Assembly: GCF_000308615.1 (NCBI RefSeq)
Contig: NZ_BAGB01000061.1
Span: forward strand, 124,001-188,000
From: Nocardia jiangxiensis NBRC 101359
GTDB taxonomy: Bacteria; Actinomycetota; Actinomycetes; Mycobacteriales; Mycobacteriaceae
Direction: 5' to 3'
Length of the DNA: 64,000 bases
Part shown: in pieces, positions 40,965 to 49,230 of the stretch
Position numbering within the stretch: position 1 is the stretch's first letter
How the letters are laid out: each line of letters begins with the position of its first letter
The notes under the pieces: generated by a model
What the model saw: only the letters and a program-made list of their open reading frames with translations
Told to the model about the DNA's origin: nothing
Databases searched by the model: none
Made by a program: the position numbers and the translations under genes

Positions 40965-42082
40965 CTGCGCGGCACCAGAATGCGAACCATCCACTGTTGT
41001 TCCTCCCTTCCCGCGCGCACCGTGCCGCCCACGGCCGCGATCCGTTCGGTCATGCCGAGCAGGCCCGCGCCCGCGCCGGAATCCCGCAGCGCACCGAGCC
41101 GAGCGGTGAGCGGATTGCCGACCACCACGTCCAGACCCTGGTCCCGGTCCTGGATGGTGAGCGTAATCGGTTGTCCGGGAGCGTGTTTGCGCGCGTTGGT
41201 GAACGCCTCCTGTACCGCGCGGCCGACCGCGACGGCGGTCTGCTCGTCCAACCGGCGCAGATCGGCGTCGAGGAGCAATTCCACCCGGCCGCCCGAGGCG
41301 CACTCGTCGCCGGCGAGACGGCGCAACTCCGCACCCAGGTCGAAACCGTCCGCGCGCATCGCGTTCACCACTCGCCGCGCGTCCTCGAATCCGGACCGGG
41401 CCAACTCGTGCGAAGCTTTGACCCGCTCGGACGCGCGATCCACCTCGCCCGCCTCGAGCAGCGCGTCCGCGGCGTCGAGCTGACGCACCAGTCCGCCCAG
41501 GGTGTGCGCCAGCACGTCGTGGATGTCGCGGGCCAGCCGGCCGCGTTCGGCCAGCGCGGCGGCCCGGTCCCGCTCGGCGCGGATGATCCGGTTCTGCTCG
41601 ACCAGCAACCGATTCTGTTCCGCCGCCCGGCGCGACTGGCGACGGCTCCAGCCCATCAGCCCGAATACCAGCACCCCCACCAGGAGCCCGAGCAGATCGC
41701 GCGGATGGCCGGCGACGCCGAGTACCGACACGCAGGTACACACCGCGGACAGGGCCGCGACGGCGAGTCCGATCGTCACCGGCGCGGTCGCCAGCGACAA
41801 CGCCGCGAAGACCGTCGCCAGTGCGGTGATCGCCGATCCCGCCACCCACGCGGCGGTCAGCCCGCCGCCGATCGCCATGGCGCACAAGCAGATCCACCCC
41901 GGCCACACCGATCCCGGGGGTTCGGCGATCCACGCCGCCCAGCCGAGCCAGGACAGCACCGCGCCCGCGGCGATCCACGGATGTGACCACAGGTGCGCGT
42001 GCAGCGAGGAGAAGAGCACGGCGACGAGCCCGACCAGGCGAAGCAGCCTGGACAGGCTCGTCGGCACGGTAGCGGCGATCAT
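40961..42082 (-). CDS. Sensor histidine kinase (HisKA_3 type)
   Basis: 373 residues from the ATG at 42082. About six hydrophobic helices occupy residues 10-145 and carry no large extracellular domain, so it probably senses within the membrane. A coiled coil (RRAAEQNRLLVEQNRIIRAERDRAAAL) leads to the phosphoacceptor His188 (RLARDIHDVLAHTLGGLV). The ATPase has AVQEAFTNARKHAPG and GAGLLGMTERIAAVGG. It is 5 bp downstream of the small membrane protein gene and overlaps the regulator gene. Confidence 0.92.
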   Translation of the reverse strand: MIAATVPTSLSRLLRLVGLVAVLFSSLHAHLWSHPWIAAGAVLSWLGWAAWIAEPPGSVWPGWICLCAMAIGGGLTAAWVAGSAITALATVFAALSLATAPVTIGLAVAALSAVCTCVSVLGVAGHPRDLLGLLVGVLVFGLMGWSRRQSRRAAEQNRLLVEQNRIIRAERDRAAALAERGRLARDIHDVLAHTLGGLVRQLDAADALLEAGEVDRASERVKASHELARSGFEDARRVVNAMRADGFDLGAELRRLAGDECASGGRVELLLDADLRRLDEQTAVAVGRAVQEAFTNARKHAPGQPITLTIQDRDQGLDVVVGNPLTARLGALRDSGAGAGLLGMTERIAAVGGTVRAGREEQQWMVRILVPRR

Positions 42083-42087
42083 CGCGT

Positions 42088-42576
42088 TCAGTGTGCCGCA
42101 ACCTGGTACGGCTGCCGGGTCCGGCGCAGCAACATCACCGTGCGCCCGGCCCGGTTCAGCGCCAGCATCAGCAGGATGATCCCGGCGGAGGTCACGATCT
42201 TCGCCCCGCTGGCCGAGGCCCACACGTCCACGCCCAGGCGCACCGCCAGCATGACGAACCACAGCAGCGACCCGGCCAGTCCCGTCCGCGCCTGCAACTC
42301 CCCGTCCACCCGCCGCATCTGCGACAACATCCCCATCCCGAGACCGATCCCCACACTCAGCACCGCCTCGAGCGCCAGCAGCGCCACCGCCAACCCCCCG
42401 ATCGAGGCCCCGGCCACCGCCGACCGCGACACCAGCACCCCGACCACCGCCAGAATGATCGGCCCGCGCCACACCCGCGTGAGATCCACTACCTGCCACC
42501 GTGTCTGCCGATAGATGATCCACCCCAGCACCAGGACGACCAGGACACCGTCGAGTACCGCATTCTGCAAGCTCAT
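42088..42576 (-). CDS. Small polytopic membrane protein of unknown function
   Basis: 162 residues with four to five hydrophobic helices (LDGVLVVLVLGWIIYRQ, IILAVVGVLVSRSAV, GLAVALLALEAVLSVGIGL, GSLLWFVMLAVRLGVD, IVTSAGIILLMLALNRAGR). It resembles DUF1453-type proteins in length and topology, but this is not certain. First gene of the operon with a histidine kinase (5 bp downstream) and a NarL-type regulator, which suggests a role in signal input. Confidence 0.72.
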   Translation of the reverse strand: MSLQNAVLDGVLVVLVLGWIIYRQTRWQVVDLTRVWRGPIILAVVGVLVSRSAVAGASIGGLAVALLALEAVLSVGIGLGMGMLSQMRRVDGELQARTGLAGSLLWFVMLAVRLGVDVWASASGAKIVTSAGIILLMLALNRAGRTVMLLRRTRQPYQVAAH

Positions 42577-42683
42577 GCTTCCAGCGTCGATCAGACAGGC
42601 CCGTCACCCCACCACCCGCGGGTGGACCCGGGGTGGAGATCGGCGGTCGGGAAGTCCACCTCCGGGGCAAGGTCCGTGGGATC

Positions 42684-43892
42684 TCAGGTGATCAGGCCGA
42701 GGTCGCGACGGCCCGGCCCGAGGACGGGGGCGGGGTCGGTGGCCACTACTCGGTGCAGGAGTTCGTGGTAGACGTCGCGGAAGTCGACGGTGGATTTGAG
42801 GTCACCGTCGTCGAGGTCGGTGAGGCTGGGTTCTTCGCCGTGGAAACCGCCGACGACCTGGGAGCCCGCGATGAAGACCGGGCCCGCGGTGCCGTGGTCG
42901 GTGCCCTGGGAGGCGTTGGCGGTCACGCGGCGGCCGAATTCGCTGTACGCCAACAGGACGACGTCGCGCCCGCGCGGATGTCCGGCCATACCGCGCAGGA
43001 ATGCGGACACCGCCTGGTCCATCCGGCCGAGCAGTTGTTCCTGGGTGTGGCGTTCGTCGGCGTGGGTGTCGAACCCGCCCAGACTGACCGAGTAGACGCG
43101 GGTGGGCACACCGGCTTTGATGCACTGCGACACCAGATCCAGTTGCGTCGCGAGGGGATTGCCGCCGGACTCGGACTTGGCTTTCGTCTTCTTGCCCGTC
43201 TCGATCGACGAGAAGGCTTGTGAGACGGTCTGTTCCGAGTGGTATCCGCTGCACACGAATCCCTGTGCGGCACTGTCGTGCGGATCGGCTGCGGCCAGCC
43301 CGGCGAGTTCGGCCTTCAGCTGCGCCGACAGCGGAGCCGAGGACGGATCCAGCGCCGAGGCAGTGTGCTTCGCGCCGATCGCCAACGTCGGCAGGACCGA
43401 GCCGATATTGACCGCGCGCAGCGGATCGTCGCCGGTCGCGTCCAGCCAGCGGCCGACCCACCCGGTCGGCGACGGCTCATCGGGCACCGCGGTCTGCCAG
43501 ATGTCCATGGACCGGAAATGACTGTGGTCCGGCTTCGGATATCCGACGCCGCGCACGATCGCCAGATCGTGCTGCCCCCACAGCTGCGCCAGACCCTTCA
43601 TGGCCGGGTTGAGCCCGAGCTGCCCGTCCAGATGCAGCACCTCCTCCGGGCGATAGGACAATTCGGGACGTGCGTCGTGATATGCGTTGTCCGCGTAGGG
43701 AATCACGGTGTTGATACCGTCGTTGCCGCCGTACATGGTGAGTACCACCAGAATTCCCGATCCGGCGGGCAGCGGGGTGGTGCTCGCCGCATGGTGCAAC
43801 TCGTCCCAGGTGATCGCCGAAGCCCCGAGCACCCCGAGCGCACCCAACACGCCGGAACCGACGAGGAATTGTCTGCGACTCACAGATGGCAT
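42684..43892 (-). CDS. Tat-exported DUF1501 protein
   Basis: 402 residues from the ATG at 43892. The N-terminus SRRQFLVGSGVLGALGVLGASA is a twin-arginine signal. The body matches DUF1501 proteins, which belong to the alkaline-phosphatase/sulfatase-like group: VLTMYGGNDGINTVIPYAD, LDGQLGLNPAMKGLAQLW, VRGVGYPKPDHSHFRSMDIWQTA, LGGFDTHADERHTQEQLL, LLAYSEFGRRVTANASQGTDHGTAGP. The conserved Asp, His and Asn residues are likely metal ligands. It is encoded 14 bp downstream of a DUF1800 gene, the usual pairing; function is unknown. Confidence 0.88.
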   Translation of the reverse strand: MPSVSRRQFLVGSGVLGALGVLGASAITWDELHHAASTTPLPAGSGILVVLTMYGGNDGINTVIPYADNAYHDARPELSYRPEEVLHLDGQLGLNPAMKGLAQLWGQHDLAIVRGVGYPKPDHSHFRSMDIWQTAVPDEPSPTGWVGRWLDATGDDPLRAVNIGSVLPTLAIGAKHTASALDPSSAPLSAQLKAELAGLAAADPHDSAAQGFVCSGYHSEQTVSQAFSSIETGKKTKAKSESGGNPLATQLDLVSQCIKAGVPTRVYSVSLGGFDTHADERHTQEQLLGRMDQAVSAFLRGMAGHPRGRDVVLLAYSEFGRRVTANASQGTDHGTAGPVFIAGSQVVGGFHGEEPSLTDLDDGDLKSTVDFRDVYHELLHRVVATDPAPVLGPGRRDLGLIT

Positions 43893-43906
43893 GGCGTTTC
43901 CGTCTC

Positions 43907-45214
43907 TCAGCTCGTCAGGTATTCGGGAGTGTTCACGGCGATCGCGGCCAGCCGCGCCGGATTGCCGACCGCGGTGCGCAGCACCTTCGCACTGCGGTCG
44001 GACCACGCGCCCACACCCAGCAGATGTCCGGCGGCATCCACCCGATCGTTGCTACTCGCCGACGAAATCGGCGACAGGTCAGCGCCTTTGAGCAGTGCGG
44101 TGATCGCGGTCAGCCGAATCTGGGCTGCCGCGGTGGACATCCACGCCTGCCCGCTGGACCAGCCACCCACATTCGGCGGATAGAACGGCAACTGCCCCAG
44201 CGTGCGCAGCACCCCCATCACCCGATGCGCCTCGGTATCGCTGCTCAGCGGCACCCGCAACGCCCGCACCGCGCCGATCAGCCACTCCACCGGCGCGTGC
44301 GCGACGGTGTCACGGGCGCCGACGAACTCGGGATCGGTGAGGATCGCGGTGATCATCGCCCCCAGGTCACGACCGGGCCCGTACGCGGTGGTGATGCGCT
44401 CCAGCGCGGCCTGCGAGGGCGGATCGTCCGAGGCCAGTTGCTGCCACATCCGCCCGGCCACATACCGCGCCGACTCCGGGCGCGAGAGCACCGCATCGCA
44501 GAATTCCCGCACACCCAGCGGACCCGTCACGCCGAGAAGGGTTTTCGTCCCCGCGTCATGGCGTTTCGGATCGAATGCCGCCGCGCCGTTCTTGATCGTC
44601 CACCCCGTCAACGCCCGAGCCCCTTGGCGCACATCGGTTTCGGTGTAGCCGTTGCCGTGCCCGAGTGCGAACAGCTCCATGAATTCGCGGGACAGATTCT
44701 CGTTGGGGGCCTTGGCGGTATTGGTCTGGCCGTCGAGCCAGCGCAGCATCGCCGGATCGGTGAGCATCGCGTAGGCCAGGGTCGAGAAATCCCCGACGCC
44801 CATGGCGCGCAACGTCCGATTCTGCCCGGCCATCTCCGCCGCGCTGCGCACCTTCACCGCGGAGGTGGCGAAGTGGTTGTGCCACAACAGGGTCAGCTTC
44901 TCCCGCACGGGCACCTGCACGGCGGCCATCCGCCGCAACCACCACACGGTGAGCTCGTTCAGCTGTGCGGTGATCTCGGTGTTGTAGCGGTGGCGCTGGT
45001 CGGCGGTGGCCTTGCGATCGGGCGCCGCGACGAAGGAGAACTGTGGCATCGGCGTGGCGCGCGCCCCCGGATCGGCCTCCGGATCGGCCGCCAGCGCCGC
45101 GCGCAGATACGCCGCCGGATCGCTCACCGCGTCGATCTCCGGGCCCGCCGCACCGAATCCGGACCGGCGCAGCACCCGAGCGCTGCGCATCCACTGTGCT
45201 GATTGGCTGGCCAT
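43907..45214 (-). CDS. DUF1800 protein
   Basis: 435 residues from the ATG at 45214. Family hallmarks are LTLLWHNHFATSAVKV, LRWLDGQTNTAKAPNENLSREFMELFALGHGNGYTETDV, ARALTGWTI, and PPNVGGWSSGQAWM. No signal peptide is visible, whereas the DUF1501 partner has a Tat signal, so export together as a folded complex is possible. Divergent from the OmpR-type regulator; a direct-repeat box lies in the 92-bp space between them, so the DUF1800-DUF1501 operon could belong to that regulon. Confidence 0.87.
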   Translation of the reverse strand: MASQSAQWMRSARVLRRSGFGAAGPEIDAVSDPAAYLRAALAADPEADPGARATPMPQFSFVAAPDRKATADQRHRYNTEITAQLNELTVWWLRRMAAVQVPVREKLTLLWHNHFATSAVKVRSAAEMAGQNRTLRAMGVGDFSTLAYAMLTDPAMLRWLDGQTNTAKAPNENLSREFMELFALGHGNGYTETDVRQGARALTGWTIKNGAAAFDPKRHDAGTKTLLGVTGPLGVREFCDAVLSRPESARYVAGRMWQQLASDDPPSQAALERITTAYGPGRDLGAMITAILTDPEFVGARDTVAHAPVEWLIGAVRALRVPLSSDTEAHRVMGVLRTLGQLPFYPPNVGGWSSGQAWMSTAAAQIRLTAITALLKGADLSPISSASSNDRVDAAGHLLGVGAWSDRSAKVLRTAVGNPARLAAIAVNTPEYLTS

Positions 45215-45265
45215 ATTCCGAGTATCGGCGGTGCACAGCCCTTCCGCAGGACCCGCACCGCCGAC

Positions 45266-45284
45266 CTTCAGCCAATCCTCAGCC
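45266..45284 (+). promoter_or_regulatory. Direct-repeat box upstream of the OmpR-type regulator
   Basis: CTTCAGCC AAT CCTCAGCC: two 8-nt direct repeats separated by 3 nt. A nearly identical box occurs at 47359-47377 before the hemophore-like gene. The 8+3+8 format is like that reported for the mycobacterial OmpR-family regulator MprA. It is probably the binding site of the adjacent regulator. Confidence 0.6.
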
Positions 45285-45293
45285 CGCAACGGC

Positions 45294-45299
45294 CACAAT
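45294..45299 (+). promoter_or_regulatory. Possible -10 of a leaderless regulator transcript
   Basis: CACAAT is followed by 7 nt and the GTG at 45307, the same spacing as other leaderless starts here. The first base departs from TANNNT. Confidence 0.35.
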
Positions 45300-45306
45300 G
45301 TCGGGT

Positions 45307-45981
45307 GTGCAGAACGGGCGAATCCTGGTCATCGAAGATGCCGAAGCCATTCGGGCGGCGGTCGCGTCCGGGCTGCGCGCGGCCGGTCACGAGATCCTCG
45401 CGCGCCCGGACGGCGGCGAGCTGGAACGGGATCTGGCGCAGTTCCGCCCCGACGTGGTGGTCCTGGACGTCATGCTGCCCGGACGCGACGGCTTCGCCCT
45501 GCTGGAATCGGTGCGCGCGCACTGCGCGGCGGGCGTGGTGATGCTCACCGCGCGGGACGGCGTGCAGGATCGGGTGCGCGGACTGCGCGCCGGATCGGAC
45601 GACTACGTGGTCAAACCGTTCGATCTGACCGAACTGGTGGCCCGGGTGGAGGCGCTGCTGCGGCGAATGGGCAAGTTGCAGAACAAGATCACGATCGCGG
45701 ATCTGGTGGTGGACGTCGAATCGGGAATCGTGTTGCGCGGCAACGAGACCGTCACCCTGACCGCCACCGAGTTCAAACTCCTGACCTATCTGGCCGCACA
45801 TCGCGACCAGGTGGTCACCAAGACCCAGATCCTCACCGCCGTATGGGGTTACGAGGACTACGACCCGAATCTGGTGGAGGTGTACGTCAGCGCGGTCCGG
45901 CGCAAACTCGAGGAGCACGGGCCGCGACTGCTGCACACGGTGCGCGGTATGGGTTACGCCCTGCGAGCCGGGGACCGATGA
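45307..45981 (+). CDS. OmpR-type response regulator
   Basis: 224 residues from the GTG at 45307; an ATG at 45298 in the same frame is the alternative and also lacks a ribosome site. Receiver domain with IEDAEAI, phosphoacceptor Asp54 (VVVLDVMLPGRDGF) and Lys in YVVKPFDLTEL. The C-terminal winged helix (LTATEFKLLTYLAAHRDQVVTKTQILTAVWGYEDYDPNLVEVYVSAVRRKL) is of the OmpR/PhoB class. It is followed by its sensor kinase after 34 bp. The direct-repeat box upstream suggests autoregulation. Confidence 0.92.
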   Translation: MQNGRILVIEDAEAIRAAVASGLRAAGHEILARPDGGELERDLAQFRPDVVVLDVMLPGRDGFALLESVRAHCAAGVVMLTARDGVQDRVRGLRAGSDDYVVKPFDLTELVARVEALLRRMGKLQNKITIADLVVDVESGIVLRGNETVTLTATEFKLLTYLAAHRDQVVTKTQILTAVWGYEDYDPNLVEVYVSAVRRKLEEHGPRLLHTVRGMGYALRAGDR

Positions 45982-46015
45982 GCACGCGCCGACCGAGTGC
46001 CGCGGCGAGGGCGTC

Positions 46016-47335
46016 ATGAGGACCGTATCGCTGCGTCGCCGGGTAACCCTCACCGCCGCAATCGTTTCCGGGATCGCACTGGTGATCGTGGCGGTCGTGG
46101 TGCACGGCCTGTTCGCGGTCGTGGTCTCCCGCAGCGAGGACACCACCCTGACGGACCGGGTGCAGCTGGCCCGTCAGCTCGCCATGCAGAAGACCCCGCC
46201 CCGGGTGCTGATCGCCCGGGTCGACAATCGCTCGGTGCGGGCCAGCCTGGTGCTCGCGGACGGCCACACCTACGGCAGCCTCACTCCGCGTCGCGAGGCC
46301 GAGAACGTCGCCAAGACGCGACGGGTGATCCTGACCGGACCGGGTCAGCTCGATCATTCGCGGCTCACCGTGCAGATCGACGAGCCGCTGCTGGCCCGGA
46401 TCGGCTCCCGGCTGGTCTGGGTGTTGGTCGCCGCGATCGCCGCGGCGCTGCTGCTGATCGCGGGCGGACTCTGGTTCGGGGTGCGCCGCGCCCTCGCGCC
46501 CCTGGATTCGATGACGCGCCTGGCCCGCGACATCGCCCGCGGTCACCGTGGCAGCCGGCTGTCCCCGGATCGCACCGATACCGAACTCGGCCGCACCGCA
46601 AGCGCTTTCGATGAAATGCTGGACGCCCTCGAGGGCGCCGAATCCCGGGCCCGCGGCTCCGAACAGCAGTTGCGTGCCTTCGTCGGCGATGCCGCGCACG
46701 AATTGCGCACCCCCGTCGCGGGCATCCGCGCCATCGCCGAGGCCGTCCTGCACCAACCGGCCGATGCTGATCCCGAGGAACGTCAACGCATGTATCTGCT
46801 GCTGGCCCGCGAGGCGCAGCGGGCCGGGCGGCTGGTCGACGATCTGCTCGACATGGCCCGGATCGATGCGGGCCTGCAACTGCACACCGAACCGGTGGAG
46901 CTGTACGAGCTCACCGGAATTCAGCTCGATCGCGTCCGGACGCTGCACCCCGAGGTGGAATTCCGGCTCGACGGCCAGGCCGTGCGCACGATCGCCGATC
47001 CGGAACGCATCGGGCAGATCCTGGTGAACATCCTGAGCAACGCGTGTCAGGCCATGCCCGCGGGCGGGGTGGTCACCGTGCACGTCGAGGCCAGCGACGA
47101 CATGGCCCGGATCACGATCGCCGACACCGGCCCCGGCATCGCTCCGGACGACCGTGAACGCATCTTCGACCGGCTGGTGCGCCTGAATCAGGCCCGCGAA
47201 ACCCGTTCGGGTGGTTCGGGCCTGGGCCTGCCCATCGCCCGCGGCATCGCCCGAGTCCACGGCGGCGATCTGAACTGCACCGAACCCGAGGACGGTCGCG
47301 GGGCACGATTCGTGCTGACCCTGAAGATCGGCTGA
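46016..47335 (+). CDS. Sensor histidine kinase (OmpR-system partner)
   Basis: 439 residues. Helix 1 (LTAAIVSGIALVIVAVVVHGLFAVVV), an extracytoplasmic sensor of about 110 residues, helix 2 (LVWVLVAAIAAALLLIAGGLW), a HAMP linker (RRALAPLDSMTRLARDIARGH), then His228 in HELRTPVAGIRAIAEAVL. ATPase motifs ILVNILSNACQAMP, DTGPGIAPDDRERIFDR and GGSGLGLPIARGI. Architecture resembles MprB/TcrY-type kinases. The probable target set includes the hemophore-like gene 94 bp downstream. Confidence 0.93.
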   Translation: MRTVSLRRRVTLTAAIVSGIALVIVAVVVHGLFAVVVSRSEDTTLTDRVQLARQLAMQKTPPRVLIARVDNRSVRASLVLADGHTYGSLTPRREAENVAKTRRVILTGPGQLDHSRLTVQIDEPLLARIGSRLVWVLVAAIAAALLLIAGGLWFGVRRALAPLDSMTRLARDIARGHRGSRLSPDRTDTELGRTASAFDEMLDALEGAESRARGSEQQLRAFVGDAAHELRTPVAGIRAIAEAVLHQPADADPEERQRMYLLLAREAQRAGRLVDDLLDMARIDAGLQLHTEPVELYELTGIQLDRVRTLHPEVEFRLDGQAVRTIADPERIGQILVNILSNACQAMPAGGVVTVHVEASDDMARITIADTGPGIAPDDRERIFDRLVRLNQARETRSGGSGLGLPIARGIARVHGGDLNCTEPEDGRGARFVLTLKIG

Positions 47336-47358
47336 AGGTACGCGGGTCGAACCCCGGA

Positions 47359-47377
47359 TTTCAGCGCGTCCTCAGCT
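47359..47377 (+). promoter_or_regulatory. Direct-repeat box upstream of the hemophore-like gene
   Basis: TTTCAGCG CGT CCTCAGCT has the same 8+3+8 layout as the box at 45266-45284, sharing TTCAGC-N5-CTCAGC. It ends 52 nt before the GTG at 47430, about where an activator would sit beside a -35. Confidence 0.6.
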
Positions 47378-47429
47378 ACGCCGGGCAAATTCGGTTCGAC
47401 AGCACGAATCGACCGAACGGAGTTTCCCT

Positions 47430-47756
47430 GTGAAACGCATCGCCGCCACCCTGCTCACCGCCACCGCGGGTCTGGCCACCCTCGCGATCGCCCTGCCCGC
47501 GACCGCCTCCGCGGATCCCGCACAGTGCACCGTGCAGAACCGCGCCGCGGCCCATGCCGCCGCCGCACCGAAGGTCGCCGCGTATCTGGCCGCCCACCCC
47601 GACCTCTCCGCCGAACTCGCCCACATCAGGACCCTGCCGAAGGATCAGCGCAAGGCCGAACGCCAGTCCTACCGCCAGGCCCATCCGGATCTGATCGCGG
47701 GCCTGCGCGGCGCGCGTCAGCCGGTGATCGACTACCGGCACGCCTGCCACCGGTAG
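47430..47756 (+). CDS. Secreted hemophore-related protein
   Basis: 108 residues from the GTG at 47430 with GGAG 7 nt upstream. A Sec signal peptide (MKRIAATLLTATAGLATLAIALPATASA) is cleaved after ASA. The mature ~80 residues are helical, with two Cys at the ends (AQCTVQ and HACHR) and AAHPDLSAELAHIRTLP in the middle, as in actinobacterial hemophore-related (Rv0203-like) proteins. Heme binding is inferred from family resemblance only. The direct-repeat box links it to the adjacent two-component system. Confidence 0.75.
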   Translation: MKRIAATLLTATAGLATLAIALPATASADPAQCTVQNRAAAHAAAAPKVAAYLAAHPDLSAELAHIRTLPKDQRKAERQSYRQAHPDLIAGLRGARQPVIDYRHACHR

Positions 47757-47828
47757 TCGAGCTCGAGCCTCCCGACTCGGGAATCGATCGGCCGCTGCCG
47801 CATCGACACTCAGCAGGTGAGCCGGACC

Positions 47829-47861
47829 CGACGCCGGTGATCGGTCATGTCACCGGCGTCG
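47829..47861. terminator. Bidirectional hairpin between hemophore-like and alpha-galactosidase genes
   Basis: Perfect 12-bp arms CGACGCCGGTGA and TCACCGGCGTCG with a 9-nt loop, overlapping the last codons of the alpha-galactosidase gene. Confidence 0.65.
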
Positions 47862-49227
47862 GGCTGATCCGCAGCAGCACGGTGTCGTGTGCGGCCACCT
47901 GAGCGCCGACCGCGGTGCGCACGGTCGCGTGTGCACCCGACCACAGGTTGCGGGCCGTGAAACCTTCCGCCGCAGGCAGATCCAGACGCGCGAGCGGGAT
48001 GGAGATGGTGGCGGTCGAATCGTCGTTGTTCCACAGCGCCACGGCCACCGAACCGTCCGACAACGTTCTGCGCCAGACCTTTTCGTCGGTCCCGGGCACC
48101 ACGGTGACCGGTGCGGCGAGCAGATCCTGATCCACCGCGATGATCGCCGGATCCGTCAGCAGCCGCCAGGTCGTCTCGTTCATGTAGGGCAGGGCGTTTC
48201 CGGCGATCAGCGGTGCGGCCAGCAGGGCCCACATGCCGAACTGGGTCCGCTGCTCGGCCTCGGTCAGCCCGGGATACGAGGTGCCGAGCACACCCGGGAC
48301 GCCGACCTCGAGCATATCCGGGTCGGCCCAATGCCCCGCACCGGCTCTCTTCGCCGACGCAACGGTGCTGGAGAGGATTTCGCTGACCCCCTGATCACCG
48401 GCCGGGCCCTGGTGCAATGCCCAGCCCGGCAGCAGATCGTTGGTCGTACGCCACAGGGTGCCGATGCCGGACCAGTCGTAGATCCCGCCCGGCGGCGCAC
48501 CGGGAACCCGGCTGTTGGGATTGATGCTGTACACGATCGGACGTCCGGTGGCGCGCAATGCATCTCGCATGCTCGTGAATGCAGATACCTGGCGGTCGAT
48601 ATTGGAATCCGGTGAGCACCAGTCGTATTTGAGATAATCCACACCCCACGAAGCGAATGTGCGCGCGTCGAGCGGCTCGTGTCCGGAACTTCCGGTACTT
48701 CCCGGATAGGTTCCGGAAATCTGTGCGCAGGTGCGGGAATTCGGACTCTCGTAAATACCGAATTTCAATCCACGCGCGTGCACATAAGCGGCCAGGGCCG
48801 CGATACCGTGCGGAAAACGCGTCGGATCCGGTTGTAGCGCACCGGAAGCCGCGCGCTGCAATGCGAACCAGCAGTCGTCCACCACGACGTATCGATAACC
48901 GGCCTCGCGCATCCCGCTGGCCACCATGGCGTCGGCCGCCTGCTCCACCGTGTGCTCGTCCACCGAACAGCCGTAGGCGTTCCAGGAATTCCAGCCCATC
49001 GGCGGAGTCCGCGCCACGCCGGGAATCGCGATCGCGGTCTCACCCAGGTGCACGGTATCGGCGAACGGCGCGGAGGCCACACCCCCGATCAGCACCAGCG
49101 CCACCGTCAGCGCGGCCACCAGCACCACCACACCGTGCCGCGCGCCCGGCCGTCCGCCGGAGCCGTCACCGGACAGCGCAGAACGCCCCACCCGACCCGG
49201 GATGGGGCGTCCTACCTTCGAAACCAC
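47845..49227 (-). CDS. GH27 alpha-galactosidase, exported or membrane-anchored
   Basis: 460 residues from the GTG at 49227; the start is uncertain because the GTG lies 3 nt after the malic enzyme stop and a hairpin at 49183-49210 falls inside the frame. A later GTG near 49131 would also keep the hydrophobic segment (VVVLVAALTVALVLIGGVASA). GH27 motifs: TPPMGWNSWNAYGC, YVVVDDCWF, the nucleophile Asp in DYLKYDWCSPDS, and the acid/base Asp in WADPDMLEVG. The C-terminal ~90 residues form the beta-sandwich domain (VWRRTLSDGSVAVALWNNDDSTATISI). It releases terminal alpha-galactose outside the cell. Confidence 0.88.
   Translation of the reverse strand: MVSKVGRPIPGRVGRSALSGDGSGGRPGARHGVVVLVAALTVALVLIGGVASAPFADTVHLGETAIAIPGVARTPPMGWNSWNAYGCSVDEHTVEQAADAMVASGMREAGYRYVVVDDCWFALQRAASGALQPDPTRFPHGIAALAAYVHARGLKFGIYESPNSRTCAQISGTYPGSTGSSGHEPLDARTFASWGVDYLKYDWCSPDSNIDRQVSAFTSMRDALRATGRPIVYSINPNSRVPGAPPGGIYDWSGIGTLWRTTNDLLPGWALHQGPAGDQGVSEILSSTVASAKRAGAGHWADPDMLEVGVPGVLGTSYPGLTEAEQRTQFGMWALLAAPLIAGNALPYMNETTWRLLTDPAIIAVDQDLLAAPVTVVPGTDEKVWRRTLSDGSVAVALWNNDDSTATISIPLARLDLPAAEGFTARNLWSGAHATVRTAVGAQVAAHDTVLLRISPTPVT
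49183..49210 (-). terminator. Hairpin after the malic enzyme gene
   Basis: ACGCCCCA-CCCG pairs with CGGG-a-TGGGGCGT with one bulge and a 3-nt loop. It could end the malic enzyme message, in which case the alpha-galactosidase start is downstream. No T tract follows. Confidence 0.35.
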
Positions 49228-49230
49228 CTG

